Below, in pieces: positions 27,010 through 36,762 of a stretch of 64,000 bases of DNA. Location of the stretch: positions 62,001 to 126,000 of the forward strand of contig NZ_WIJK01000001.1 in the NCBI RefSeq assembly GCF_009496285.1, written 5' to 3'. Every line of letters starts with the position of its first letter. The first letter of the stretch is position 1. Below the pieces are notes generated by a model, which saw only the letters and a program-made list of their open reading frames with translations, searched no databases and was not told where the DNA came from. This stretch comes from Streptococcus mitis (GTDB lineage: Bacteria; Bacillota; Bacilli; Lactobacillales; Streptococcaceae). The position numbers were made by a program, and so were the translations under genes.

Positions 27010-28266
27010 ATGCACATTTTTGATGAGCTAAAAGAGCGTGGTTTGATTTTTCAAACGACTGATGAAGAAGCTTTGCGTAAAGCCCTAGAAGAAGGTCAAG
27101 TTTCTTATTATACTGGCTACGATCCAACTGCTGATAGCCTTCACCTAGGCCACCTTGTCGCAATCTTGACAAGTCGTCGCTTGCAACTAGCAGGTCACAA
27201 ACCTTATGCGCTCGTTGGCGGTGCTACAGGTCTCATCGGAGATCCGTCCTTCAAAGATGCTGAACGTAGTCTCCAAACAAAAGACACAGTAGATGGCTGG
27301 GTCAAGTCTATCCAAGGACAACTTTCTCGTTTTCTTGACTTTGAAAATGGTGAAAATAAGGCTGTCATGGTCAACAACTACGACTGGTTTGGCAGCATCA
27401 GCTTCATTGACTTCCTCCGTGATATCGGAAAATACTTCACTGTCAACTACATGATGAGTAAAGAGTCTGTGAAAAAACGGATTGAAACAGGGATTTCTTA
27501 TACTGAGTTTGCCTACCAAATCATGCAAGGTTACGATTTCTTCGTCCTTAACCAAGACCACAACGTAACACTACAAATCGGTGGTTCTGACCAGTGGGGA
27601 AATATGACAGCTGGTACTGAATTACTTCGTCGTAAGGCTGACAAGACTGGCCACGTAATCACTGTCCCACTGATTACCGATGCAACTGGTAAGAAATTTG
27701 GTAAATCAGAAGGAAACGCAGTCTGGCTCAATCCTGAAAAGACTTCTCCATACGAAATGTACCAATTTTGGATGAACGTGATGGACGCTGACGCTGTTCG
27801 CTTCTTGAAAATCTTTACTTTCTTGTCACTTGATGAGATTGAAGACATCCGTAAACAATTTGAAGCAACTCCACACGAACGCTTGGCACAAAAAGTCTTG
27901 GCTCGTGAAGTCGTTACACTTGTTCACGGCGAAGAAGCCTATAAAGAAGCCCTCAACATTACTGAGCAACTCTTTGCAGGAAATATCAAAAATCTTTCTG
28001 TTAAAGAGCTCAAACAAGGACTTCGTGGAGTGCCAAACTACCAAGTTCAAACAGATGAAAACCACAATATCGTAGAACTGCTCGTATCAGCTGGTGTAGT
28101 TAACTCAAAACGCCAAGCCCGTGAAGACGTCCAAAACGGAGCTATCTACGTCAACGGCGACCGTATCCAAGACCTTGACTATGTCTTGAGTGACGCAGAT
28201 AAGTTAGAGAATGAACTGACTGTTATCCGTCGTGGGAAGAAAAAATACTTTGTATTGACTTACTAA
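27010..28266 (+). CDS. tyrS: Tyrosyl-tRNA synthetase
   Basis: The protein has 418 residues of the bacterial TyrRS type. The HIGH-like motif is HLGH at residues 45-48, the KMSKS-like loop is KFGKS near residues 228-232, and a C-terminal S4 RNA-binding domain (from about 350: [23 protein letters not shown]) is present. An AAGGAG site precedes the ATG. No T-box leader is visible in the short region after the BOX element. An extended -10 (TGG-TAAAAT) lies about 40 bp upstream. Confidence 0.98.
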   Translation: MHIFDELKERGLIFQTTDEEALRKALEEGQVSYYTGYDPTADSLHLGHLVAILTSRRLQLAGHKPYALVGGATGLIGDPSFKDAERSLQTKDTVDGWVKSIQGQLSRFLDFENGENKAVMVNNYDWFGSISFIDFLRDIGKYFTVNYMMSKESVKKRIETGISYTEFAYQIMQGYDFFVLNQDHNVTLQIGGSDQWGNMTAGTELLRRKADKTGHVITVPLITDATGKKFGKSEGNAVWLNPEKTSPYEMYQFWMNVMDADAVRFLKIFTFLSLDEIEDIRKQFEATPHERLAQKVLAREVVTLVHGEEAYKEALNITEQLFAGNIKNLSVKELKQGLRGVPNYQVQTDENHNIVELLVSAGVVNSKRQAREDVQNGAIYVNGDRIQDLDYVLSDADKLENELTVIRRGKKKYFVLTY

Positions 28267-28290
28267 ACTGTTCAACATTTATCTATAAAT

Positions 28291-28326
28291 AAAGGAGTTA
28301 ACCTCAAGAAAGGTAACTCCTTTTTG
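28291..28326 (+). terminator. Terminator of tyrS
   Basis: AAAGGAGTTA-CC and GG-TAACTCCTTT pair around a small loop with a T-run. It may also serve the opposing ATPase gene, whose stop is 17 bp away. Confidence 0.88.
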
Positions 28327-28342
28327 TTATTGATAAGCACAT

Positions 28343-30406
28343 CTATCTAGCCTTAATAGACAGGCTACGCAGTACAATGCGTAAGGTTGTTAGATTATGT
28401 AAGATAGAAAGATTTGAAGGACTGAGCCAATTAAACAAGCCAAAGCCAATCAAACTACTATTTACGACAACGGTATCTTGAATATTCTTCTTGATGAGTG
28501 TTTGCAAAGATGATGATAGCAAATCCAACTCTTGGAAGAAATCCAAACGATTATCTAACAATAAGATATCACTCATCTGCTTAGAAATATCTGCACTCTC
28601 ATTCATCACCACACCGATATCTGATAGGGTTAGAGCAGCTGAGTCATTCAACCCATCCCCAACCATCAAAATAGTGTGACCTGCTTTCTGCAGTTCCTCT
28701 ACTAACTCAAATTTCCCATCAGGTTTCAAGTCTGTATAGACCTGATCAAAGGGCAAATCTTTGACTAATTCCTCTGTCCTAACCAAGGTGTCCCCTGTTG
28801 CCAGAATCAATTTTTTTCCTTGTGCCTTAAGTTTCTCCAAGGCTGCTTTTGCTTCTTTTCTCAAAGGAGTATGGATGCAGAACATTCCAATCAATTCATT
28901 CTGATAAGCCAAGAATAAGAGATTGTAGTGACTCTTGTACTCTTCAATTAAAGCATTTTGTTCTGAACTGATATGAATTTGCTCATCCTGCATCAAAACA
29001 TAATTCCCAATAAGAACTGGTTCCCCATCTATATGAGATTTGATTCCCTTACTTGCGATATATTGGAGTTTCCCATGCATTTCCTCATGTTCAATCCCCT
29101 CTATCTCAGCTTGCTTGACAATGGCATTAGCAATAGGATGATAAATGTGTTCCTCAAGACAGGCACTGATTCTGAGAATATCTTCCTCACTATAGTCCCC
29201 AAAAGGTAACACCTTTTCAACTATCGGATAACTAGTTGTGATTGTTCCCGTCTTATCAAACAAGAAAGTATCAACTTCCAGATATTTCTCCAGAACATCT
29301 CCATCCTTAATTACCATTTCACGATTCAACCCCTCCTTGATAGCTGTCAAATAAGCTACAGGAGTAGAAATTTTCAAAGCACAGGAGAAATCGACCAATA
29401 GGAAAGAGATAGCCTTAGAAAAAGAACCTGTTAATAGGTAAGTCAGCCCAGCCCCCAAGAAATTATATTTGACGACCTTGTCCGCCATTTTGATGAAATA
29501 GCGTTGTTTCGTTTTCTTGTTTTCTTCAGATTTCTTCATCAACTCAATCAGTTGTAAAATCCGGCTGTTCATCTGATTATCGGTTACACGAATGCGTAAC
29601 TCTCCAGTTTCTAATACTGTATTTGCACAAACTAAATCAGACTCTCTTTTTTCAACTGGAAAACTCTCTCCCGTCAAGGAACTTTCGTTAACCATACCTA
29701 AACCTGAAACTACTTGTCCATCAAACAGAATTTCATTTCCTTGAGATAAGATCAAGACATCTCCTATTTGGACATCGGAACTCTTGATACTAACAACCGT
29801 ATCGCCCTGTACTAGAAATACATCGCTCTCTTTTGCAAGAAGGCTTTGTTCTAAATCTGTTGCAGTTTTTTTCAAGGACCACTGATCTAAATGATTCCCC
29901 AAATCAAGCATAAACATGATATTGCTAGCTGTCTTGGATTGGTTCATAAACAAGGACAATAAAATCGCCGAACAGTCCAAGACCTCCATCGTTAGTTCCT
30001 TACGCGCTAGTGTTTGATAGGCTTCTCTAATATAGCCAAAAGCCTGATAACAAGTCCATATATAGCGAATAGGATACGGCACAAAACTACGAAAAAGCAC
30101 ACGCTTAATCGCTGCACCTGAAACAATAGAATAAGCACTCTCTTCTCTACGAATGGGAAGAGTCATCAACTCAGAAACTTTCCCTTTATCAATTCTTTTT
30201 AAAAAGGCTTCTGCATTATCTAATACGGAGAAGCCTTCTTTTATACGTAGAGTAAAGTGCTGTTGATCCATGTAGAACTGGATAGACTCAACTCCCTTTT
30301 CATCTCTCGCCAAGGAACGAAGATAGTCTTGAATATCCAAGGTGAGTGAAAAAGAAGATGATAGTCGGATATGTTGGTATCCTCTATGTAGCACTTTAAA
30401 AGACAT
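28343..30406 (-). CDS. P1B-type heavy-metal ATPase with atypical SCA transport motif
   Basis: The protein has 687 residues. TGES is at 245-248, the phosphorylation motif DKTGT at 384-388, the P1B His-Pro pair at 423-424 and GDGLND at 583-588, so the catalytic core is complete. The membrane metal motif that is normally CPC or a close variant reads SCALKISTP (341-349), with Ser before Cys and Ala after it. The N-terminal 60 residues look like an HMA-type domain without a CxxC pair. It probably exports or imports a transition metal; which one is unknown. It starts 1 base after a small membrane-protein gene and is surely translated with it. Confidence 0.88.
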   Translation of the reverse strand: MSFKVLHRGYQHIRLSSSFSLTLDIQDYLRSLARDEKGVESIQFYMDQQHFTLRIKEGFSVLDNAEAFLKRIDKGKVSELMTLPIRREESAYSIVSGAAIKRVLFRSFVPYPIRYIWTCYQAFGYIREAYQTLARKELTMEVLDCSAILLSLFMNQSKTASNIMFMLDLGNHLDQWSLKKTATDLEQSLLAKESDVFLVQGDTVVSIKSSDVQIGDVLILSQGNEILFDGQVVSGLGMVNESSLTGESFPVEKRESDLVCANTVLETGELRIRVTDNQMNSRILQLIELMKKSEENKKTKQRYFIKMADKVVKYNFLGAGLTYLLTGSFSKAISFLLVDFSCALKISTPVAYLTAIKEGLNREMVIKDGDVLEKYLEVDTFLFDKTGTITTSYPIVEKVLPFGDYSEEDILRISACLEEHIYHPIANAIVKQAEIEGIEHEEMHGKLQYIASKGIKSHIDGEPVLIGNYVLMQDEQIHISSEQNALIEEYKSHYNLLFLAYQNELIGMFCIHTPLRKEAKAALEKLKAQGKKLILATGDTLVRTEELVKDLPFDQVYTDLKPDGKFELVEELQKAGHTILMVGDGLNDSAALTLSDIGVVMNESADISKQMSDILLLDNRLDFFQELDLLSSSLQTLIKKNIQDTVVVNSSLIGFGLFNWLSPSNLSILHNLTTLRIVLRSLSIKAR

Positions 30407-30407
30407 A

Positions 30408-30686
30408 TTATTCTCCTATAAGGCTATCTAATTGCTCTTCTTTTTTCTCTTGCTCGTACAAATATTTGGCATCTTGTAAGACATCGTCTCCATGTTGCTT
30501 CACAACAGAAACAGAGGCGTCTAGCCCGTCTTTCAACTTGTAAGCCTTAGCCAAAGCTTTAGAATAACCTTTTTTAGCTTCCTTACTTGCTAAGATTTTC
30601 AAACCAAGGGTACCAAATGCAACACCACCCAAAAAGAGTGATGATTTTTTCGCAACTTTTGCGACGCTCAATACTTCTTTTAACAT
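30408..30686 (-). CDS. Small membrane protein coupled to the P1B ATPase (PacL/DUF1490-like layout)
   Basis: From the ATG at 30686 (AAGGAGGAAA ribosome site) the protein has 92 residues. One hydrophobic segment (about residues 13-34, SSLFLGGVAFGTLGLKILAS) is followed by a basic Lys/Ala-rich helix and an acidic, helical tail ending EEQLDSLIGE. This single-helix plus amphipathic-helix plan, and its place directly before a P1B ATPase gene, recall the mycobacterial PacL (DUF1490) proteins that form platforms with CtpC-type pumps. No sequence homology was tested, and the PacL C-terminal His motif is absent. Its stop codon lies 1 base before the ATPase start. Confidence 0.8.
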   Translation of the reverse strand: MLKEVLSVAKVAKKSSLFLGGVAFGTLGLKILASKEAKKGYSKALAKAYKLKDGLDASVSVVKQHGDDVLQDAKYLYEQEKKEEQLDSLIGE

Positions 30687-30707
30687 ACTTATTTCCTCCT
30701 TATCATT

Positions 30708-30736
30708 ATTATATAGCAATTTAGATATAAAAGCAA
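30708..30736 (-). promoter_or_regulatory. Promoter of the PacL-like/ATPase operon
   Basis: The minus strand has TTGCTT (30736-30731), a 17 bp spacer and TATAAT (30713-30708). A BOX element lies just upstream. No metal-regulator operator was recognised. Confidence 0.75.
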
Positions 30737-30759
30737 TTTTATTTTATAAATTGGAGAAT

Positions 30760-30867
30760 TATACTCAATGAAAATCAAAGAGCAAACTAGGAAACTAGCC
30801 GCAGGCTGTACTTGAGTACGGCAAGGCGACGTTGACGTGGTTTGAATTTGATTTTCGAAGAGTATTA
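30760..30867 (-). repeat. BOX element (A-C type) upstream of the ATPase operon
   Basis: The 108 bp copy is nearly identical to the one at 15602-15709 (ACGGCAAGGCGACGTTGACG core, boxC end ATACTCAATGAAAATCAAAG). It lies between the ATPase operon promoter and the divergent rlmA gene. Confidence 0.9.
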
Positions 30868-30943
30868 GTTTTATTTCTACTGAATCTCCCATCTACTTAT
30901 TTCTAAAGTTGCTTTCATTTGCCTCTTTTGATACACTTAAACT

Positions 30944-31792
30944 ATGAATACAAACCTCAAACCCAAACTTCAGCGTTTTGCTTCTGCGACTGCCTTTTCC
31001 TGCCCTATCTGCCAAGAAAATCTGGCCTTGGTAGAGTCTAGCCTCAAGTGTAGCAACCGCCATTCTTTTGATCTGGCAAAATTCGGCTATGTCAACTTGG
31101 CTCCGCAAATCAAGCAATCTGCCAACTACGACAAGGAAAACTTCCAAAACCGCCAGCAAATTCTTGAAGCTGGTTTTTATCAGGCTATTTTAGAAGGTAT
31201 CTCGGACTTACTAACAACTAATCCATCCGCAAAAACAGTCTTGGATATCGGTTGTGGCGAAGGTTTCTACTCTCGTAAACTCCAAGAAAGTCACTCTGAT
31301 AAAATCTTCTATTCCTTTGATATTTCCAAAGATTCCGTCCAAATCGCTGCTAAGAGTGAACCCAACTGGGCAGTCAATTGGTTTGTCGGTGACCTGGCTC
31401 GACTTCCTATAAAAGATGCTAGCATGGATATCCTGCTTGATATCTTCTCGCCTGCCAACTACGGAGAATTTCAAAGAGTATTATCAAAAGACGGCATCTT
31501 GATCAAGGTCATCCCAACCGAAAATCACCTCAAGGAAATCCGTCAGAAGGTACAAAACCAGCTGACAAACAAGAACTATTCTAATCAAGATATCAAGGAG
31601 CATTTCCAGGAACACTTTACCATCCTATCTAACCAAACTGCCTCACTAACCAAGCCTATCACAGCAGAGCAGCTCCAAGCCCTACTCAGTATGACTCCTC
31701 TCCTCTTTCACATCGACCAAACTAAGATTGACTGGAGCCAACTGACAGAGATTACCATTGAGGCTGAGATTCTAGTTGGGAAAGTATTCTAA
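30944..31792 (+). CDS. rlmA: 23S rRNA (guanine-N1)-methyltransferase RlmA
   Basis: The protein has 282 residues. The N-terminal zinc finger has Cys20, Cys23, Cys36 and His40 (CPIC..C-x3-H). The SAM-binding motif is VLDIGCGEGFYSRKL in the middle, and ILLDIFSPANYGEFQRVL follows. In Gram-positive bacteria the RlmA(II) type methylates G748 of 23S rRNA, which affects sensitivity to tylosin and telithromycin. The gene stands alone. Its TAA stop codon is the first triplet of a BOX element. Confidence 0.93.
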   Translation: MNTNLKPKLQRFASATAFSCPICQENLALVESSLKCSNRHSFDLAKFGYVNLAPQIKQSANYDKENFQNRQQILEAGFYQAILEGISDLLTTNPSAKTVLDIGCGEGFYSRKLQESHSDKIFYSFDISKDSVQIAAKSEPNWAVNWFVGDLARLPIKDASMDILLDIFSPANYGEFQRVLSKDGILIKVIPTENHLKEIRQKVQNQLTNKNYSNQDIKEHFQEHFTILSNQTASLTKPITAEQLQALLSMTPLLFHIDQTKIDWSQLTEITIEAEILVGKVF

Positions 31793-31897
31793 TACTCTTC
31801 GAAAATCAAATTCAAACCACGTCAGCTTCGCCTTGCCGTACTCAAGTACTGCCTACGGCTAGCTTCCTAGTTTGCTCTTTGATTTTCATTGAGTATA
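31790..31897 (+). repeat. BOX element (A-C type) at the rlmA stop codon
   Basis: The 108 bp element begins TAATACTCTTCGAAAATC at the rlmA stop codon and ends TTTTCATTGAGTATA. The boxA core is CGTCAGCTTCGCCTTGCCGTA-like. It lies in the 3' untranslated region of rlmA. Confidence 0.9.
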
Positions 31898-31947
31898 AAC
31901 TAGACTTCCCAAAGGCAGACAACTTACCGAAAATCGTCAAAAATACA

Positions 31948-31995
31948 AAAACGCATAAGAACAGGTACTCAAAAACCATAATCTTATGCGTTTTG
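31948..31995. terminator. Bidirectional terminator after rlmA
   Basis: AAAACGCATAAGA and TCTTATGCGTTTT pair perfectly over 13 bp around 21 bases. It can end rlmA from the left and the small membrane-protein genes from the right. Confidence 0.8.
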
Positions 31996-32027
31996 TTATG
32001 TAAAAATCGCTGGAGTTTCTATACACA

Positions 32028-32198
32028 TTAAGTGGAAATCTTTGGAACCAATTCTTTTAATAACCATTGAATACCATATATTACATTTACCCCAAATATG
32101 ATATAGGCCGTATAAATCAAGTATTTCGATTTTTCCCGCCTCAAAGAATAAACCTTGTACAAGATAAACAAATTTAAAATAATAAATAATAGAGACAA
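32028..32198 (-). CDS. Small membrane protein with TTG start (56 residues)
   Basis: A GGAGG ribosome site 7 bases before a TTG opens a 56-codon frame ending in TAA at 32028. It begins MSLLFIILNLFILYKVYSLR, then a Lys/Arg/Ser stretch, a second hydrophobic run (YLIYTAYIIFGVNVIYGI) and ends VPKIST. Two membrane helices joined by a basic loop fit a real membrane protein. It follows the gene at 32254-32460 after 55 bp on the same strand and precedes a terminator, so the two look like a small operon. I do not recognise the family. Confidence 0.65.
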   Translation of the reverse strand: MSLLFIILNLFILYKVYSLRREKSKYLIYTAYIIFGVNVIYGIQWLLKELVPKIST

Positions 32199-32253
32199 AA
32201 TCTTCCCTCCAAAATCAATCCTAAAAGTACACAGCCAAGCATAGCTCTAAACT

Positions 32254-32460
32254 TTATTTTCGATTCGAAATAATAAATTTATCAATGAACAGTAAGTGAT
32301 ATAAGGCCAGTACCAAACCCCAAACGCTACCACGAAAAGAGAATTCTTGATGATTGAGAGGAAACAAATCATGGTTACCAATATAGAGGCAGGTCAAAAT
32401 AACAAATAAAATCCAAAATAAATCCGTCCATTTATATTTTGAAAAATATTTTTTCCACAT
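32254..32460 (-). CDS. Small hypothetical membrane protein (68 residues)
   Basis: The protein has 68 residues with a basic start (MWKKYFSKYKW), a hydrophobic helix (about 12-29), a polar loop (NHDLFPLNHQEFSFRGS) and a second helix (about 46-60) ending FIISNRK. It has a good promoter (32486-32514) and a GAAAGAAGG ribosome site. The function is unknown. It and the TTG-start gene downstream have the same two-helix plan and probably form one transcript between malP and rlmA. Confidence 0.75.
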   Translation of the reverse strand: MWKKYFSKYKWTDLFWILFVILTCLYIGNHDLFPLNHQEFSFRGSVWGLVLALYHLLFIDKFIISNRK

Positions 32461-32485
32461 AAAAACACCTTCTTTCCTACAATTA

Positions 32486-32514
32486 TATTATAATACTTTA
32501 TGTAAGCGAATACA
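32486..32514 (-). promoter_or_regulatory. Promoter of the small membrane-protein pair
   Basis: The minus strand has TTGTAT (32514-32509), a 17 bp spacer and TATAAT (32491-32486), followed by a second TATAAT-like box. Confidence 0.75.
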
Positions 32515-32629
32515 AGGGATGTGAGGTAATCAACTACGAAGAAACATGAGGCTGAAAGAAAGTGTTATGCGTTCACTGTATCTATGATTTATCCCTTTTA
32601 AATAAGATTGATCCAAATCCACATCATTC

Positions 32630-32662
32630 AAAAAAGCGAATTTCATCGAAATCCGCTTTTTT
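32630..32662. terminator. Bidirectional terminator downstream of malP
   Basis: AAAAAAGCGAATTTC / GAAATCCGCTTTTTT form a 15 bp stem with one mismatch and a 3 base loop, with A- and T-runs on the two sides. It lies beyond the BOX element that follows malP. Confidence 0.85.
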
Positions 32663-32691
32663 ACAAAATGTATTAGTATGAATTTGTATCT

Positions 32692-32808
32692 TATACTCAA
32701 TGAAAATCAAAGAGCAAACTAGGAAGCTAGCCGCAGGTTGCTCAAAGCACCGCTTTGAGGTTGCAGATAAAGCTGACGTGGTTTGAATTTGATTTTCGAA
32801 GAGTATTA
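32692..32808 (-). repeat. BOX element at the malP stop codon
   Basis: The element of about 117 bp has the boxC end ATACTCAATGAAAATCAAAG, a CTCAAAGCACCGCTTTGAG hairpin and the boxA end GATTTTCGAAGAGTATTA. Its last three bases are the malP stop codon (complement TAA, 32806-32808). Confidence 0.88.
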
Positions 32809-35064
32809 GTTCAAGTGCCAGATATCTTCGTTATACTGAGCGATTGTGCGGTCAGATGAGAAGAATCCTGCTTTGGCAATGTTAACGATGACTTTATCCA
32901 ACCATGCGTCACGGTCTTCGTAGTCAGCAAGCATTTGCTCTTTCACTTTGATGTAGTCTTCCAAATCAAGAAGAGTCATGAACCAGTCTTTGTTAATTAA
33001 TTCGTTATAAAGACGTTCCAAGCGTTCAATCTTACCAACTGCAAGAACAGCGTCGCTCACGATAAAGTCAACCAATGGTTTGATAGTTTCACGAGCATAG
33101 AATTCGCTTGATTTGTAAGCTGATTTTGCGTAAAGATCGATAACAGTTTCTGAATCTTCACCAAAGATGTAGATGTTTTCGTCTCCAACCAACTCAGCGA
33201 TTTCCACGTTAGCACCGTCCATAGTACCAAGAGTCAAAGCTCCGTTCAACATGAATTTCATGTTACCAGTACCTGAAGCTTCTTTAGAAGCAAGTGAAAT
33301 TTGTTCTGAGATATCACATGCTGGGATAAGGAAGCTTGCTGCAGTAACGTTGTAGTTTTCAACCATAACTACTTGCAAGTGTGGAGCTACTGCTGGATCA
33401 TTAGCAATAACTTCTGACATGCAAAGGATTAAGTGAATGATGTCTTGAGCGATTGTGTAGGCTGGAGCTGCTTTACCACCAAAGAAGATTGTGATTGGGC
33501 GAGCAGGGATGTTACCAGCTTTGATGTCAAGGTATTTGTGGATAACGTACAAAGCGTTCATTTGTTGGCGTTTGTACTCGTGAAGACGTTTGATTTGGAT
33601 ATCAAAGATAGAGTTTGGATTGATTTCCACACCTTGGTGTTCTTTCAAGTGACGAGCCAATTTACGTTTGTTGTGAGCCTTGATGCTTTCCAATTTTTCT
33701 TTGACAGCTGCTTTATCTTCATAAGACAAGAGTTTTTCAAGCTCATCTGCTTCATGGTGCCAACCATCTCCAAGAATCTCATCCAAGTAGTGAGACAATC
33801 TTGGGTTAGCATGCATGAGCCAACGACGGAAAGTAATACCGTTTGTTTTGTTGTTGAATTTTTCTGGGTAAAGGTCGTAGAAGGCTTTCAACTCAGAATT
33901 TTTCAAAATTTCAGTATGAAGTGCCGCTACCCCGTTAACACTGTATCCGTAGTGGATATCCATGTGAGCCATGTGAACACGTCCGCTCTCATCGATAATT
34001 TGAACAGCTGGATCTTTGTATTCTGCTTTCACGCGACGGTCCAATTCTTTGATGATTGGTACCAAGTGAGGAACCACTTCTTCCAAGAATTCAAGAGGCC
34101 ATTTTTCAAGAGCTTCAGCAAGGATTGTGTGGTTTGTGTAAGCAGTCATGCTACGAACGATTGAGATTGCTTCGTCAAGCTCGATACCACGTGCTGTCAA
34201 AAGACGGATCAATTCAGGGATAACCATTGATGGGTGAGTATCGTTGATTTGGACAACTGCATAGTCAGCAAGGTCATGCAAGTTGCTTCCTTTTTCAATT
34301 GCTTCATCGATGATCAATTGAGCACCGTTTGAAACCATGAAGTATTGTTGGAAGATACGGAGCAATTCACCTTGACGGTCACTATCATCTGGGTAAAGGA
34401 AGAGAGTCAAGTTGCGAGCGATATCTGTCTTGTCAAAGTTAATGCCATCTTCAATGATAGATGAATCAACTGAATCCAAGTCAAACAAACGCAAACGGTT
34501 TTTCGTAGCTGTTTTGTAACCAGGTACATCGATATCGTAAAGAGTAGATGTCAATGTAAAGTGTGCAAATGGCACTTGGTAGCTACGGCTTGAGCGAACC
34601 AACCAGTTTTGGTCAGTCAACCAAGCGTTAGGAATTGTTTCTTGTTGGTTGTTTTTAAGCACTTGTTGGAAAAGACCGTAGTGGTAGTTCAAACCAACCC
34701 CATCACCGTTCAAACCAAGTGTAGCGATTGAGTCGATAAAGCAGGCTGCCAAACGTCCCAAACCACCATTACCAAGTGATGGTTCCAATTCTACTTCTTC
34801 GATTTCGATCAACTCTTTACCTGCATCAGCAAGTTCTTTCTTAACATCGTCATAAAGACCAAGGTTAATCAAGTTGTTAGACAAGAGTTTACCAATCAAG
34901 AACTCAGCTGAGATATAGTAAACTTTTTTCTTACCAGTGTTGACTGGTTTTTGGCTGCTTGCAAGTTTGCTGTAGTTAAGAAGAGCAAGGTAAAGCTCTT
35001 CGTTACTACATTCTGCGATAGATTTATTGTAACGATTTTGTACAAATTCTTTTAATGGTAACAT
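32806..35064 (-). CDS. malP: Maltodextrin (glycogen) phosphorylase
   Basis: The protein has 752 residues, the length of bacterial maltodextrin phosphorylases. Family blocks include [18 protein letters not shown] in the first part, [12 protein letters not shown] in the middle, and the pyridoxal-phosphate region [19 protein letters not shown] near the end, where the Lys holds the cofactor; DGANVEI follows. It releases glucose 1-phosphate from maltodextrins with inorganic phosphate. It lies 23 bp after malQ in a malQP operon. Its stop codon is contributed by a BOX element. Confidence 0.97.
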   Translation of the reverse strand: MLPLKEFVQNRYNKSIAECSNEELYLALLNYSKLASSQKPVNTGKKKVYYISAEFLIGKLLSNNLINLGLYDDVKKELADAGKELIEIEEVELEPSLGNGGLGRLAACFIDSIATLGLNGDGVGLNYHYGLFQQVLKNNQQETIPNAWLTDQNWLVRSSRSYQVPFAHFTLTSTLYDIDVPGYKTATKNRLRLFDLDSVDSSIIEDGINFDKTDIARNLTLFLYPDDSDRQGELLRIFQQYFMVSNGAQLIIDEAIEKGSNLHDLADYAVVQINDTHPSMVIPELIRLLTARGIELDEAISIVRSMTAYTNHTILAEALEKWPLEFLEEVVPHLVPIIKELDRRVKAEYKDPAVQIIDESGRVHMAHMDIHYGYSVNGVAALHTEILKNSELKAFYDLYPEKFNNKTNGITFRRWLMHANPRLSHYLDEILGDGWHHEADELEKLLSYEDKAAVKEKLESIKAHNKRKLARHLKEHQGVEINPNSIFDIQIKRLHEYKRQQMNALYVIHKYLDIKAGNIPARPITIFFGGKAAPAYTIAQDIIHLILCMSEVIANDPAVAPHLQVVMVENYNVTAASFLIPACDISEQISLASKEASGTGNMKFMLNGALTLGTMDGANVEIAELVGDENIYIFGEDSETVIDLYAKSAYKSSEFYARETIKPLVDFIVSDAVLAVGKIERLERLYNELINKDWFMTLLDLEDYIKVKEQMLADYEDRDAWLDKVIVNIAKAGFFSSDRTIAQYNEDIWHLN

Positions 35065-35087
35065 TTTTTGTGTCTCCTGATAATGTC

Positions 35088-36605
35088 TTATTTCTTTAAT
35101 TCTACCAAATTTTCATTGATTCGGCGATAAATTGTAGTCAAGTCAAGCAAAGTTTCTTCGACAGCAGGAGTCAATTGATCCTCTGTCATACGCCATGACC
35201 AGTTTCCACCAAGAGTAGATGGGAAGTTCATACGAGCTGAACCATCCAACTCTAGCAAATCTTGCATAGTAGCAATCGTCATGAAACTTACTGATGAGAA
35301 GGCTGTACGAAGCATAGCATGTACTACTGTTTCATATTCCTTGCGGTTTGTATAACGTGCCATGTACTCACGAGTTGGATCGTCGATTTCATTGCGATAC
35401 CAACCAAGAACAGTGTTGTTATCGTGTGTTCCTGTGTACATAACTGAGTTGGCTGGTGCCAAGTGTGGGCTGTCGATACTTTCGTGCTCTGGGTTGAAGG
35501 CAAATTGAAGGACTTTCATTCCTGGGAATCCAGTACGCTCACGAAGTTCGATAACTTCATCAGTCATGAATCCAAGGTCCTCTGCGATGATGTTCAAGTC
35601 ACCAAGTTCTTCTTTAACAGCTGCAAAGAGTTTGTAATCAGGTCCTTTCACCCATTTACCAGGTGCCGCTGTTTCAGAACCCGCAGGGATTTCCCAGTAA
35701 GACTCAAATCCACGGAAGTGGTCGATACGAACGATATCGTAAATCTTAAAGCTTTCACGCAAGCGTTCAATCCACCATTTATAACCATCGCGATCCATTG
35801 CTTCCCAGTCATAGATTGGGTTCCCCCAAAGCTGACCAGTCTCAGAAAACTCATCTGGTGGGCATCCTGCGATGCAAGTCGCCTTACCGTTGACATCAGT
35901 TTTAAAGAGATGTGGATTTGCCCACATATCGCTTGAATCTTCAGCAACATAGATAGGCATATCCCCCACAATCTCGATGTGGTTTTCGTTAGCGTATGCT
36001 TTCAATTGCAACCATTGTTGGAAGAAGAGGTATTGAGTCACACGATGGTAGACCAATTTGTCAGCCAACTCATTACGATAGTGTGCAAGAGCTTCAGCTT
36101 TACGCGCACGAATATCTGCATCTGGCCACTCTGTCCAAGCGAGATTATCAAAATGCTCTTTGATAGCCATATACTCTGCAAAAAGTTCAAGCCATGATTG
36201 GTTCTCTTGAGCAAATTTTTCAAAATCTTTGACATCTCCAACTTCAAGGAAACGTTTAACTGCTTTTTCTAGAAGCGGACGACGTGCGTAATAAATCTTA
36301 GCGTAATCAACTTCAGTTGGGTTGCTACCGAAGTCTACTCCCTCAAGATCACTTGCTTCCAACAAACCTTGCTCTACCAAAATATCAAGATCGATAAAAT
36401 GAGTGTTTCCAGCAAAGGCTGAGAAAGATTGATAAGGAGAATCTCCGTAGCTGGTTGTTCCTAAAGGAAGGATTTGCCAGTAACGTTGTTTGGTACGAAC
36501 CAAGAAGTCAACGAAATCATAGGCGCTTTGACCAAATGATCCGATTCCGTAAGCTCCTGGAAGTGATGAGATGTGCATCAACACACCACTTTGACGTTTT
36601 TTCAT
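35088..36605 (-). CDS. malQ: 4-alpha-glucanotransferase (amylomaltase), GH77
   Basis: The protein has 505 residues. GH77 marks are [20 protein letters not shown] at the start, [18 protein letters not shown], the nucleophile region [15 protein letters not shown], the acid/base region [13 protein letters not shown], and [13 protein letters not shown]. It moves glucan units between maltodextrins so that MalP receives longer chains; pneumococcal literature calls it MalM. It is the first gene of malQP, divergent from malX, behind a promoter with a perfect 18 bp palindrome. Confidence 0.97.
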   Translation of the reverse strand: MKKRQSGVLMHISSLPGAYGIGSFGQSAYDFVDFLVRTKQRYWQILPLGTTSYGDSPYQSFSAFAGNTHFIDLDILVEQGLLEASDLEGVDFGSNPTEVDYAKIYYARRPLLEKAVKRFLEVGDVKDFEKFAQENQSWLELFAEYMAIKEHFDNLAWTEWPDADIRARKAEALAHYRNELADKLVYHRVTQYLFFQQWLQLKAYANENHIEIVGDMPIYVAEDSSDMWANPHLFKTDVNGKATCIAGCPPDEFSETGQLWGNPIYDWEAMDRDGYKWWIERLRESFKIYDIVRIDHFRGFESYWEIPAGSETAAPGKWVKGPDYKLFAAVKEELGDLNIIAEDLGFMTDEVIELRERTGFPGMKVLQFAFNPEHESIDSPHLAPANSVMYTGTHDNNTVLGWYRNEIDDPTREYMARYTNRKEYETVVHAMLRTAFSSVSFMTIATMQDLLELDGSARMNFPSTLGGNWSWRMTEDQLTPAVEETLLDLTTIYRRINENLVELKK

Positions 36606-36648
36606 AATAGCACCTCAAGTGTTTGTAGTTAAATATTTCATTTTTACA

Positions 36649-36666
36649 AGCGCAAACGTTTGCGCT
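36649..36666. promoter_or_regulatory. MalR operator in front of malQ
   Basis: AGCGCAAACGTTTGCGCT is a perfect 18 bp palindrome of LacI-family type. It begins next to the expected transcription start of malQP. The core AAACGTTTGCG recurs in front of malX (36968-36978). Assignment to MalR rests on position and on the gene at 41642. Confidence 0.85.
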
Positions 36667-36672
36667 AACTAA

Positions 36673-36701
36673 AGTATAACCCATTTCAAAAAGAAATGCA
36701 A
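36673..36701 (-). promoter_or_regulatory. Promoter of malQP
   Basis: The minus strand has TTGCAT (36701-36696), a 17 bp spacer and TATACT (36678-36673). A partial CcpA-site-like sequence TGCAAGCGTTTCA (36697-36709) overlaps the -35. Confidence 0.75.
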
Positions 36702-36762
36702 GCGTTTCAACAAAAAACTTTTCAATTTATTTACTTTATAGCTTTTTTAAAAAACTATATTC

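Noticed and set aside
36697..36709. CcpA (cre) site TGCAAGCGTTTCA at the malQ promoter
   Set aside because: It lacks one base of the 14-base consensus spacing, so it is mentioned only as a partial match in the promoter entry.
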